A DNA stretch of 64,000 nucleotides from Paulinella micropora. Taxonomy: Eukaryota > Cercozoa > Imbricatea > Euglyphida. Position 1 is the first letter of the stretch, and each line of letters starts with the position of its first letter. Position numbers and translations under genes: made by a program. Below are positions 1 to 12,038 of this stretch, piece after piece. The DNA lies in assembly GCA_009731375.1 (NCBI GenBank), contig BJOX01000167.1, forward strand, positions 409,503 through 473,502, in the 5' to 3' direction. Under the pieces are notes generated by a model. The model made no database searches. It saw nothing but the letters and a program-made list of their open reading frames with translations, and was not told where the DNA came from.

Positions 1-58
1 TGCTCCTCCTCCTCGTCCTCCTGCTCCTGCTCCTCCTCCTCGTCCTCTTTGAGAGGCC

Positions 59-1288
59 TTAGGTTCTTTGTCTCTCCCTTTCCTCCTTCTTCTCCTTCAT
101 CCTCTCCACATAGGCAATGATCGCCTGTCGTAACTCCTCATCATCATACATATTGGCGTACCAACCTTCGTTCGCAGCGGCAATCTGAAGCATGTTGAAA
201 AGGCCCGGTTCCTTGCCTTCCGTCCTGCTCAGAAAATTTGCCCTTGCTGTTGGGTTCTGCCTATCATGATTGAAAGAGCAGTCTCTGTTCTTCATCTGTG
301 CCTTACACTGCAAGCCCGCGAACCACCTCCAACATGCGGTCTTCAGGTATGGCTCTCTCTGTCTCTTCCAACCGGCAACTCTGTTTGTGTACGTGGCTTG
401 TGCGCCAACAGGTACACCGCCTGCCTGTGCCGTATGTGCCTCCGTGAGCGAGTCCATGTTTGAGCATGCACTCATCACTTCTTGAAACAGTGCTGACGGA
501 GCAACGCTTTGAACCGTATTTTCGAACACGTGTGTCTCGAGGAAGTTCTTGGACTTCACTGAGCTAAACGTCGAGCATTGTTGTATGAGCTGAGTAAGCT
601 TACTCGGGTTAACTGTGTGTAACGCCGAGAAGAAATAGAGGACGATCGACTTGCGGCCATAGAATAGCCCATAGGAGGAAACTATCTCCGTAAGGGTCGC
701 CGCCAAGCCAACAGCACTCCTCAAACTCATCGCCACTGTCTCAAAGATTTCAAATCCTACGAGAGTACCAGTGCAGAGATGCTGGTATCCATGAGATTGA
801 AAATATGAAATGAGTGTGGCCACCGCCAGTTCACACTGAGCGTCTAGGCCTGTTGCATTGTTTCTCTTAATCTCCTCCTTCTTTCTCAAAAACTTGTACT
901 GTGTCAGATCAAATCCCTCCGAGACTAGAGATTGGTCAAAAACAGTAACAAGGGCCTCGTGTTCCTGCGTTTCGTCGCAAGGAAAAGCCTTCATGCAGGC
1001 ATCACAGTCTTTGTCTGAGCTCGTCTTGGCATATAGCATGAGACTTGCCACTCCTCCTTTCTTCCCCTTGAAGGCATTTATGACATTTTGTATGTCCTTC
1101 TTCTCTGTGCTTGTGACCACCACCGTAGTTGAGCCCGGGGTTGTAGGGGCTGGTGGGGCAGGAGCTGGTGGGGGGAAATATGTCGGAGGGTGTGTCTTTG
1201 CACCACTCACTTTTGCTTTCATTCTTTCCAGTCTCATCGTCTTCTCGAACTCCGCCTTCTCTTTCGCCTTCTTCTTCTCAGATATCAC
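59..1288 (-). CDS. Unknown 409-aa protein with CCCH-type finger, in frame with the upstream ORF
   Basis: This reading frame continues that of the 1292-2395 ORF after a single TAG; the first possible initiator is a GTG (1286-1288), so independent initiation looks unlikely. The N-terminal 50 residues are charged then proline-rich. The middle is a helical domain. Near the C-terminus lies a C-x8-C-x8-C-x3-H cluster beginning CWRWFAGLQC, close to a CCCH RNA-binding finger in spacing and in its aromatic and glycine positions. The tail is Lys/Glu/Arg-rich. Function is unknown: candidates are the distal half of a readthrough protein, the remains of a gag-like gene, or a host gene with a nonsense mutation. 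Confidence 0.4.
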   Translation of the reverse strand: MISEKKKAKEKAEFEKTMRLERMKAKVSGAKTHPPTYFPPPAPAPPAPTTPGSTTVVVTSTEKKDIQNVINAFKGKKGGVASLMLYAKTSSDKDCDACMKAFPCDETQEHEALVTVFDQSLVSEGFDLTQYKFLRKKEEIKRNNATGLDAQCELAVATLISYFQSHGYQHLCTGTLVGFEIFETVAMSLRSAVGLAATLTEIVSSYGLFYGRKSIVLYFFSALHTVNPSKLTQLIQQCSTFSSVKSKNFLETHVFENTVQSVAPSALFQEVMSACSNMDSLTEAHTAQAGGVPVGAQATYTNRVAGWKRQREPYLKTACWRWFAGLQCKAQMKNRDCSFNHDRQNPTARANFLSRTEGKEPGLFNMLQIAAANEGWYANMYDDEELRQAIIAYVERMKEKKEERERQRT

Positions 1289-1291
1289 CAG

Positions 1292-2395
1292 CTATTGAGC
1301 ATGAGTGTTAAAGGCCACCAATGCAGAAGCAGATCTGAGAAAATTATATTTCTCCACATATTGGTCAACACCTGCTTTATTGGCGACCGGTGGTGCGTTA
1401 CTAAGTGATTTAAGGACAGAGTGATCCTTGGTAGGAATCCATCTCTTCCATGCCTCCTTATGCAGTAACGCACCCATCAACAGTCTGATCTTGGTCAGAA
1501 CTCTGTCGGTCTTCTCTAACTCATCAATCACAGGATGAGTTTCTCCTGCTGCCTTAATGCTTCTTTCCATCTCTGCCTTCCCCTCCTCCAAGGCCTTCAT
1601 TTCCATCGTAAAAAAATGAAATATGCCACTCGAGTTTTTCGAACCCAGATTGGTCTTCATTTTTGTTACATCGACTGCCTCCTGACCAGTCGCGAGGAAT
1701 CTGGCCGTTGCTCTTGGGTTTGTGTACTGGAGGTAACCCTCACATCGTGGGCCGTATGTACGTTCCCAAATCAGGGTTTGAGTGTACACCCCAAAGATAG
1801 CATCGAGTAATTCAAGGTGGGTGTGTGTGTCCCCAAACTTGATATGCTGTATCTTCTTTCTCTTTTCTGAATCAGAGACCAGTTTGCCGAGGAGCTGTGC
1901 TGTGTTTGATAATAGGATATAGACATCCTTTTTAGCACGACTTTTCTCTCTTCTTTGATCCTGAGGGATCCACACATAGGTATCCTTCTCTACCCCCATC
2001 TTGTTATCAAACTCTTCTTTAGTGAGGTCATAGTGGTCTTGCACCCCTTGTTGTTCCTCCACTGTGATCTCCTCTCCATCACTATGAATCAAGTCGATCA
2101 TTTTTCGTCCTCCTCCTCCCGTGTAGGCAGGTGGTATGGGATTACCATATGCTCCTCCTCCTCCCATCCCTTCTTGTTCAAATCCTCCTTCATCTTCGTC
2201 TCCTCCATATCTTCCTTCATCATCCCAGCCCTCTTCTACTCCTCCTCCTACTCCTTCATCTCCTCCTCCTCCTTCATTCAATCCTCCTCCTCCTCCTTCA
2301 TTCAATCCTCTTCCTCCTCCTCCTCCTCCTTCTTCTTCTTCTCTTCTTTGTTCTGCCTCCGAGAATTCACTCACTTCGGCGGTCTCTGTCGACAT
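1292..2395 (-). CDS. Unknown 367-aa protein with Gly/Glu-rich N-terminus (host or retroelement ORF)
   Basis: I do not recognise this protein. It starts at an ATG (2393-2395). Residues about 15-95 are a Gly/Glu/Asp-rich low-complexity stretch encoded by degenerate CCT-type triplets on the + strand; the remaining 270 residues look like an ordinary folded, helix-rich, charged domain. It ends at a TAG (1292-1294), and the same reading frame stays open for another 410 codons down to position 59, so this and the next ORF could be one gene with an amber codon. No reverse transcriptase, integrase or transposase is visible nearby. A gag-like ORF of a retroelement is possible only as a guess, based on the pairing of a helical domain with a downstream CCCH finger. 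Confidence 0.45.
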   Translation of the reverse strand: MSTETAEVSEFSEAEQRREEEEGGGGGGRGLNEGGGGGLNEGGGGDEGVGGGVEEGWDDEGRYGGDEDEGGFEQEGMGGGGAYGNPIPPAYTGGGGRKMIDLIHSDGEEITVEEQQGVQDHYDLTKEEFDNKMGVEKDTYVWIPQDQRREKSRAKKDVYILLSNTAQLLGKLVSDSEKRKKIQHIKFGDTHTHLELLDAIFGVYTQTLIWERTYGPRCEGYLQYTNPRATARFLATGQEAVDVTKMKTNLGSKNSSGIFHFFTMEMKALEEGKAEMERSIKAAGETHPVIDELEKTDRVLTKIRLLMGALLHKEAWKRWIPTKDHSVLKSLSNAPPVANKAGVDQYVEKYNFLRSASALVAFNTHAQ

Positions 2396-3532
2396 GATGT
2401 CGTAGTAGTGATCAACAGGAGGACAGTGTCAGCTCCTATGTTTGGTTTTTGTTCGTTTGTGTTCTGTTTCTCCTTCAGTTGATTGACTAGTGAAGAGAGA
2501 AACTAATAGAGAGGGTAGAGTGAGATTCCCTGTCCTCTATGAAACACTGTTTGTATGTTTGTTTTTGTTTGAGAAAAATAGTCTTTGAGACTTTCTCCGA
2601 TTTCTTGTTCTCCTTACTCAGATTACTTTCTCCTCCTTTTCTATATTGTATCTAGTATGAGGCACTTGGACCTACACACAGATAGTAATAGAGAAGCTAG
2701 AAAAGCTCTCCTTGAGAAGTCGACAGTCGGTCGGATAGGTTCTCAGACCTACCTTTAGAAAACGATCAGAGAGTTGCAAAAATACTCTGACGTATGTGTG
2801 AGATAATGCAGATAAATGCACAAACTAGAAGGGTAGAGTGTTGTGCTCCTGTCCCTATGCTTGTTTGTGTTTTGTGTGTGTTCCTTCACTCTTCTGTCCA
2901 CCTCCTTCTTCTTGGTCTCTGTGTGAGAACAGCAAGAACGACAGAGAGTTTGTATCTGATGTCTCCTTGTGAGCACACAGATATGGATTGGGCTAGAGGG
3001 TACGAGACACCTGCTTGAGACCAATCAAATTATTTCTTTTGTGAAAGAGTTATGAGGGAGCTTTGTTGGAGTATTTGTTTTCGTCTGACGTCCCCGTGTG
3101 GGACAGGTCAGTGAAAATTCACTCTGTTGCCTGTGTGGCAAGGCAGAAAGAAATCGCCCTAGTGATGTGGACTCCAAATGTAATGCCCCCAACGATAGCT
3201 AGTAAAAAATCGGTAATACAAACAAACACAGTCCTCAAAAGATGATAATGATGTCTTGTTATATTAGCTCAGTGAAGCCAAAAAGGAAAACGGCAACAGA
3301 CCAGGAATAAAATGGCATCAGGTCCAATCCGGACAAATAATACGAAAAAACAAGCTGGTTCACCTGTGACCAGGAAAAGACACTTTTTACCGGCTATCCG
3401 GGGGGTGATGCCTACAAATAAAACTATTTTTTTTTCTCTTTTCCTTTTTCACACGATTTTTCATCAACTTTCAATTTTAATTATTAACTTTGACACTTGT
3501 GTTGTTTTCCTAGTTCCTGAAGAGAGTTTCAC
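2396..3532. other. Non-coding, AT-leaning host DNA
   Basis: No convincing ORF, RNA gene or repeat is seen. Stop codons are frequent in all frames and there is no codon-like periodicity. This may include the 5' untranslated region and promoter of the minus-strand ORF starting at 2395. Confidence 0.5.
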
Positions 3533-3926
3533 AATTAAATACCGTCCGCATTTATTAACTTTGAAAAGATTTTTATATTTTTAATATTAATATTAATAAA
3601 CCGTAAGACAATGACTCAAAATATATTTTTTTTTACTCGAAACTTCAACTAATGATGTCTCGAACGTGACTCAGTCAGACTCAACAGGCTGAGGCTTGAT
3701 GTAAACTTCAATAATTTTATTTGAGTCATGAGCGTTTCCTCGTGGAGAGCTGATTCGATTAGAATATGAGGCGCCTCATTGAAGGGATGATGTATTCAAA
3801 GTTCTTCCTCATATTCAAGTAATATAAAAGGCCCGGGTAAAATACTCAAAGTCGTATTTTGAGTCATTGTCTGCTTATTAAAACCTATAAATAATTATTT
3901 AATAATGCGGACTGTATTTAACTTGA
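3533..3926. mobile_element. Foldback MITE-like element of about 0.4 kb
   Basis: Two imperfect inverted arms of about 75-90 bp face each other. The left arm contains TACCGTCCGCATTTATTAA (3539-3557) and AGACAATGACTCAAAATA (3606-3623). The right arm carries the reverse complements of both, in reverse order (about 3855-3873 and 3902-3926). The interior is AT-rich and has no coding potential. This fits a non-autonomous foldback DNA transposon. Target-site duplications could not be defined with confidence because both margins are AT-rich. Confidence 0.6.
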
Positions 3927-4440
3927 ACTGTATTTATTTTATCTTAGCAGGCGGTATGTCGAACACCTCAAGAGAGAGAACGAGGCTTCAGTGTCTGAGT
4001 TCATGCCAAAGAACTATCTCTGGAATAGTTCTATTTCTGAACCGTCGGCGTCATGCATTCGAATGGAACTCCGCTCCCGCTTCCGTAGCAGGACAAGTCG
4101 TGGAGTCACCAGCAACCCTTGAAACTGAAATGTAGCCTCCGTTGTAGTTTGAAATTGAAGTGTTTTATTTTGCTTGAACTTGAAGTAATCATCTTTTTCA
4201 ATCTTCAGCCTCGGATGATTGTACTGATTTAATATTATATTATAGCTTTACAAAACACTGCTGAAAATTACATTTAAACCATTATATTTAATATACAAAT
4301 TTAAACTAGGTTCTAACATTTTTACTGGCCTGGAGACTCCTCGCAATGATGAATTATGTGAGGAGCATGAACAGTTCTTTGTTTCTTCACCTGCTAACGC
4401 AAACATTGAACCAAGTGTGAGCCTCAGCTCAGGTTTCACC
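3927..4440. other. Non-coding host DNA
   Basis: No supported gene or repeat is seen in this stretch; short open frames here have no recognisable features. Confidence 0.45.
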
Positions 4441-4453
4441 GTTTTTCTTGCTG

Positions 4454-4489
<36 letters not shown>

Positions 4490-4709
4490 AAAATTTTCTT
4501 TGTTTCTTTCTTTTTCTTTCTTGCTTTCTCTTTCTTTGCACACCAACAGTAGTAAATCAAGCATGTTGTTCAGCATAGTAAATGAGAATGACTACAACCA
4601 CAGGACCGGTGTGGCCTGCAAAAAACGCAAAAGCTAACATGCTGAATTGCAAGAAAATTATGGTGTGAATGATTCATCACACACACACACACACACACGC
4701 ACACACACA

Positions 4710-4741
<32 letters not shown>

Positions 4742-4895
4742 CCTCCCTCCCTCCCCTCCCCCCCCCCCCCCCCCCCCGCCCCCTCCCTCCCTCCCTNNNN
4801 NNNNNNTATACATACATACAACATACATACATACATACATACATACATACATACATACATACATACATACATACATTCATTCATTCATTCATGCG

Positions 4896-4927
<32 letters not shown>

Positions 4928-4972
4928 CATACATACATACATACATACATTCGTGAGTACGTACATACATGC

Positions 4973-5052
<80 letters not shown>
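4441..5052. repeat. Microsatellite block: CTTT, CA, CT, poly-C, ACAT, GATA
   Basis: Successive simple repeats are seen: (CTTT)n at 4441-4540, (CA)n then (CT)n at 4680-4740, C/T homopolymeric runs, a 10-N join at 4797-4806, (ACAT)n from 4807 and (GATA)n from about 4973. Open frames across it are repeat translations and are not genes. Confidence 0.95.
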
Positions 5053-5054
<2 letters not shown>

Positions 5055-5421
5055 GAGATATCGACTAATGTCAGAAAAAAGGAGCTTCTGATTTCGTCAA
5101 CCAAGGAAGTCTGTAAAGTATTGACCCGATGCCCAGCTAAGCCGTGATGTTTGCACGGAAGGGACTGATACAGGCGATACCAAAGCTCCCTAGTACCAGG
5201 CGGGGCCAGGGCTCGTTCCATAAAGCGCCCCTTGCAGAACGAGCTCCCACCTCCATTACAGAGGGCCCAGTAAGCAGATGGAGTTTCGAGACTGTCGACA
5301 GTCTAGTATAAACCGACAGAGCACTGTGGGTTTTATTCCGGGCTCAACAAGCGAGAAAGGGCACCCTGAGGGAACAGGATTGTGCTTCCCGTCGCTATTT
5401 CGGCATGTGACTCATAGGCGT

Positions 5422-5425
<4 letters not shown>
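5053..5425 (+). repeat. Dispersed repeat unit B, copy 1
   Basis: A non-coding stretch of about 370 bp recurs nearly identically at 8082-8500 and 53803-54228, each time in the same orientation and each time bordered by (GATA)n on its left. It holds a short near-palindrome (GACTGTCGACAGTC at about 5290). This copy stops shortly after TCATAGGCG and passes directly into (GATA)n, lacking the last 60 bp seen in copy 2. It is probably part of a non-autonomous host element that carries an internal microsatellite. Confidence 0.8.
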
Positions 5426-8081
<2,656 letters not shown>

Positions 8082-8500
8082 GAGATATCGACTAATGTCA
8101 GAAAAAAGGAGCTTCTGATTTCGTCAACCAAGGAAGTCTGTGGGTAAAGTATTAACCCGATGCCCAGCTAAGCCGTGATGTTTGCACGGAAGGGACTGAT
8201 ACAGGCGATACCAAAGCTCCCTAGTACCAGGCGGGGCCAGGGCTCGTTCCATAAGCGCCCCTTGCAGAACGAGCTCCCACCTCCATTACAGAGGACCCAG
8301 TAAGCAGATGGAGTTTCGAGACTGTTCGACAGTCTAGTATAAACCGACAGAGCACTGTGGGTTTTATTCCGGGCTCAACAAGCGAGAAAGGGCACCCTGA
8401 GGGAACAGGATTGTGCTTCCCGTCGCTATTTCGGCATGTGACTTATAGGCGTATGGCTAGGCACACATAAGGCACCCCACCACGGGCCCAGCACACCAGA
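8082..8500 (+). repeat. Dispersed repeat unit B, copy 2 (full length)
   Basis: This copy runs from TGAGATATCGACTAATGTCAG to CCAGCACACC. It matches 5053-5425 and, in its outer parts, 53803-54228, with few differences. It continues beyond copy 1 through a segment containing GGCACCCCACCACGGGCCC. It is flanked on both sides by (GATA)n. Confidence 0.85.
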
Positions 8501-8504
8501 TAGG

Positions 8505-8577
<73 letters not shown>

Positions 8578-8635
8578 TGATAGATAGATAGATAGATAGA
8601 TAAATAAATAGATAGATAGATAGATAGATGGATAA

Positions 8636-8675
<40 letters not shown>

Positions 8676-8684
8676 ATATGTTTA
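8501..8684. repeat. (GATA)n microsatellite
   Basis: Nearly pure GATA repeats link unit B to unit A. Confidence 0.95.
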
Positions 8685-9135
8685 ATATGTTTAATCTATG
8701 GGCGTGGCATAGCTTGAAAAGCCATGGCCTCCTATACTACCCCCGGACAAGAACTTTCAGCACCGGCCAAGCTGCACACCAACCACTGTCTCGCTGTGGT
8801 TGGTGTCTGTGCCCAGTTCAAGCCGAAAGGTAGCCGAGCCCTTTTGATACTATACGGGACAACACTAGAACACTCCCCAGGAGCGTGTGCCCTAAGGAGA
8901 TGATGTCGCAAGCAAGTCGAGGTTTCAGGAGTTCACGCTCGTTGTGAGTTACCTTCTACAACCCCGACTTCATCAACCCTTTGCATCACACCCCGACTTC
9001 ATCAGCCATGGTCAGGAGTTGGTTGCCTGTTTAGCCCTTGCGCTGCGCGCGATTAACGGCGGACACAAAATCGTCATTATAGGGGGTTTGGTTTAGGCCG
9101 GAGCACTACGCAGCTGGCCCTCTGCATCCCCCCCG
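8685..9135 (+). repeat. Dispersed repeat unit A, left copy
   Basis: About 400 bp of non-coding sequence beginning ATGTTTAATCTATGGGCGTG is found again, reverse-complemented, at 53140-53560. Both copies directly abut (GATA)n. It includes two direct copies of CCCCGACTTCATCA and the core GCGCTGCGCGCGATTAACGG. With unit B it seems to form a composite host repeat around a microsatellite core. Confidence 0.8.
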
Positions 9136-9200
<65 letters not shown>

Positions 9201-9231
9201 TAGATAGATAGATGGATGGATATATATATAT

Positions 9232-9304
<73 letters not shown>

Positions 9305-9316
9305 GGTAGATAGAGG

Positions 9317-9362
<46 letters not shown>

Positions 9363-9426
9363 TACGTACACACACACACACATACATACATACATACATA
9401 CATACATAGAGACATAGAGACATACA

Positions 9427-9460
<34 letters not shown>

Positions 9461-9718
9461 CATATATACATACATACATACATATGTACATACATACATA
9501 CATACATACATACATACATACATACATACGTATGTACATACATACATACATACATACATACATACATACACACATACATACATACATACATATGTACATA
9601 TGTACATACATACATACATACATACATACATACATACATAAATACATACATACATAAATACATACATACATACATACATACATACATACACATACATACA
9701 TACACATACATACATACA
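9136..9718. repeat. (GATA)n then (ACAT)n microsatellite abutting the viral left end
   Basis: GATA repeats to about 9362 give way to ACAT repeats that run straight into the viral TIR with no N gap. The insertion target therefore looks like an (ACAT)n tract, which hides any target-site duplication. Confidence 0.9.
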
Positions 9719-10713
9719 TCAATCTGTCTTATTTTACCGATTGGCCTGAAAGAACAGGATGCCAATTTGCCCGGGGTGGGATAATCCATTGCCTTTTGTC
9801 CCGGCCCGCGCAGTGCAAAATGGCATTTGCTATCCACAACCACAACTTTCGTGTTTCTTGCTGTTTTTGCGGCCACCGGTGCCACCAGTTGATATGCCCA
9901 AAACAAGGAGTGATTCGGACGATAAAGGCAATGCAGAAATGTCCCTGGGTGCTGCCGGTTTCGACCGTATCACGCGGGGTGGCATCAGGTGGCAGGAAAC
10001 ACCTGATTTTTGTGGTGGCAGGATTCTGGAATTTGTAAAAAAGCCAAACTTTGCGGCTTTCCCCTGCAAAATTGGCTGGTCCGTTCCGGTCGGGGAAAGT
10101 GGCATTCGACCGTTCAGGACACACGCTATCCGAATATGCAATAAAAGTTTTTCTGGCGGGCGGTGGCACCTGACCCCCTCCCACAAGTGCGAGTCCCCTT
10201 ATTTTTGAAATACTCCCAGCCACACATTTTTTTTTGAAAAAAGTTAGCTGCTGACTCAGCGTGCGGCTGACTGCTCGATGAGGGCAGACTGAGCAAAACT
10301 GCGGCACTTCACGTGGGCGGTGATGCAAAGTCCTCTGTATCCTCACATATCTCGGAGTGGCATCGGTAGACAGAGCAAAACTGCGGCACTTCACGTGGGC
10401 GGTGATGCAAAGTCCTCCGTACGGGCCTCCCCCCTCTCCCCTCTCCCGACGACTGCGGTCCGGGACGACAACTTATTTCTTTTTGGACCTCGCTGGACCA
10501 CGCACATGAGACACGTGGCAGTGTGTCGACGACACTGTCAGGTGTGTCATCAGTGTGGTGGTCCAAACCCACACCAAGGCAGTATATATTTTCCCAACCA
10601 CGCCGGACCACGACACCCCTGCATCGTGAGCAGTGTCGGCCGTACCGTCGGCACGGTACCAAGGTACAGTCGACACGTGGTCCAAATCAGACACTGAGAC
10701 NNNNNNNNNNGTG

Positions 10714-10786
10714 GCCCCAGGCGCAACAGTGATCAAACCAGTGTAGTATTCCAGTAGACTGCCTGGATCACTGTTGCGCCAGGAGC
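10714..10786. repeat. Imperfect palindrome in left TIR, copy L1
   Basis: Perfect 15-bp arms GGCGCAACAGTGATC (10720-10734) and its complement (10766-10780) surround a 31-bp partly symmetric centre around 10750. The same structure recurs once more in this arm and twice in the right arm. Its architecture resembles a hairpin-telomere resolution site or a replication or packaging signal. Confidence 0.75.
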
Positions 10787-11059
10787 ACTCCCTCCCCCCC
10801 CTTCTCGTGTGTGGTCCGGATCGGACACGAAGACGTATATATTGTTTGGATTGCTTTGGACCACGGCACCCTTGCACCGTGAGTTGGGTCGACCGTACTC
10901 TCGGCACGGGACCATGGTACAGTCGACACCGTGAGTTGGGTCGGCCGTACCGTCGGCACGGGACCATGGTACAATCGACGCGTGGTCCAAATCGGACACT
11001 GAGACGTATATATTCTTCTCACCGCGCCGGACCACCAGGGGATGAGCGAGGGAGGGGAT

Positions 11060-11130
11060 CACTAGAGCAACAGTGATCAAACCAGTGTAGTATCTCAGTA
11101 GACTGCCTGGATCACTGTTGCGCCAGGAGC
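11060..11130. repeat. Imperfect palindrome in left TIR, copy L2
   Basis: Arms GCAACAGTGATC (11067-11078) and the complement (11110-11121) are centred near 11094; the central sequence is almost the same as in copy L1. The left arm diverges at its outer end (CTAGA instead of GGC). Confidence 0.75.
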
Positions 11131-11903
11131 CACCCCCTCCCCCCTCCTCCCCCCTCCTCCTCCTCCTCCCTCTCCCGCGGCGTGTGTGGTCCGGATCGGA
11201 CACGGAGACGTATATATAGTTTGGAACGCGTTGGACCACGAGCAGTGTCGGCCGCACCGTCGGCACGGAGCAGAGTGTGGGGTGTGGTCCAAATCGGACA
11301 CCTGGACGTATATATTGTTTGGACCGCGTCGGACCACGTACATGCTGCACGGTGAGCCGCGTCGGCCGACCGGGAGCATGGCGACCATGGCACCATGGCA
11401 CCGTGAGCTGGGTCGACTGACCGGGAGCATGCTGACCACGGGCACGACGGCACCATGGCCGCGTCGGCCGACCGCGGGCACTGGACAGGTGGTGGTCCAA
11501 ACGCCCGGGTTTTTCTAGTCTGTTCTTTTGGCGCTTTGGCCGCCCTTTGGGGCCTTGTGGTCCAAAGGAGCGGTCGATGCAGTTGAGAAATATATATAGG
11601 CGCAGGTGGCGGATTTGGACCACCGGGGGGAGGGGGGCCTGCCCATACCCAGCCTTGAGCCGCGGGCCGGGATTTGCAGGAAAATTTCGCTAAAATTTTC
11701 GATAGGCCTGAGGGGGGGGACAAAAAAGACCTCCGGGCCGGCCGGGTAGAAAAGGTTCGACGTGGCACGAGACTCGTCGGTTTCGTCGTCGTGACCAGGT
11801 CACAACCCTCTGGTTTCAAACCGAGGGAAATGGGTAGCAGCCGGAACTAGACCCTTGCCATTTTTTTCCTTTGTCACATTTTGAGGACAGTTACGCGGAA
11901 ACT

Positions 11904-11993
11904 TACCGCGCCGCAAACAAGGGGAAATTTTCACGAAACTTTTGCTTTTTTCTGCCGCGCCGCAACACACGCTGAAATTTTCGCTGAATTTTG
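11904..11993. repeat. Inner-TIR direct repeats (about 47-50 bp) with GCGCCGC and AATTTTC(A/G)CGAA core
   Basis: Two successive units begin CCGCGCCGCAA (11904, 11954) and continue to AAATTTTC.CGAA. Their mirror copies lie at 47541-47640 in the right arm, where the period is 50 bp. The same GCCGCGCCGC word recurs far inside the genome at 24151-24160. The arrangement is iteron-like and sits immediately upstream of the polymerase-helicase gene on the left. Confidence 0.55.
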
Positions 11994-12038
11994 TCTTACC
12001 TTGATTTTTTTGCCTTCAGGTGCAATTGTACAAGAGAA

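Larger units (their letters stand above)
10558..11337. promoter_or_regulatory. Array of about 54-bp GTGGTCC...GGACCAC modules with TATA-like core
   Basis: At least five modules begin with GTGGTCC and end with GGACCAC exactly 47 bp later: 10558-10611, 10811-10864, 10982-11035, 11186-11239 and 11284-11337. Most carry TCGGACAC followed by GACGTATATAT in the middle. Between modules lie other repeated segments with GGTCGACCGTAC and CGGCACGGGACCATGGTAC. The fixed spacing and the TATA-like core suggest protein-binding sites, for replication, packaging or TIR-borne transcription. The function is inferred only. Confidence 0.6.
9719..11970 (+). repeat. Left terminal inverted repeat
   Basis: This arm matches the reverse complement of about 47570-49901. 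It contains, from outside in: an outer segment of about 550 bp; two direct copies of GCGGCACTTCACGTGGGCGG (10301 and 10383 region); an array of modules of about 54 bp framed by GTGGTCC and GGACCAC; two imperfect palindromes with GGCGCAACAGTGATC-type arms; and an inner AT/GC-mixed end with CGCGCCGC-containing repeats. A 10-N join at 10701-10710 replaces about 60 bp that are present in the right arm. Open frames here are not supported as genes because frame structure breaks between the two arms. Confidence 0.95.

Noticed and set aside
2136-2405. Pro/Ser-rich plus-strand ORFs near 2.1-2.4 kb
   Set aside because: They are antisense readings of the CCT-type triplet repeat that encodes the Gly/Glu-rich N-terminus of the minus-strand ORF.
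11112-11819. A 235-codon minus-strand ORF in the left TIR with a related frame in the right TIR
   Set aside because: The two arms conserve DNA repeats rather than the reading frame; the frame breaks at different points in the right arm and the product is Pro/Arg/Ser-rich low complexity from GC-rich repeats.
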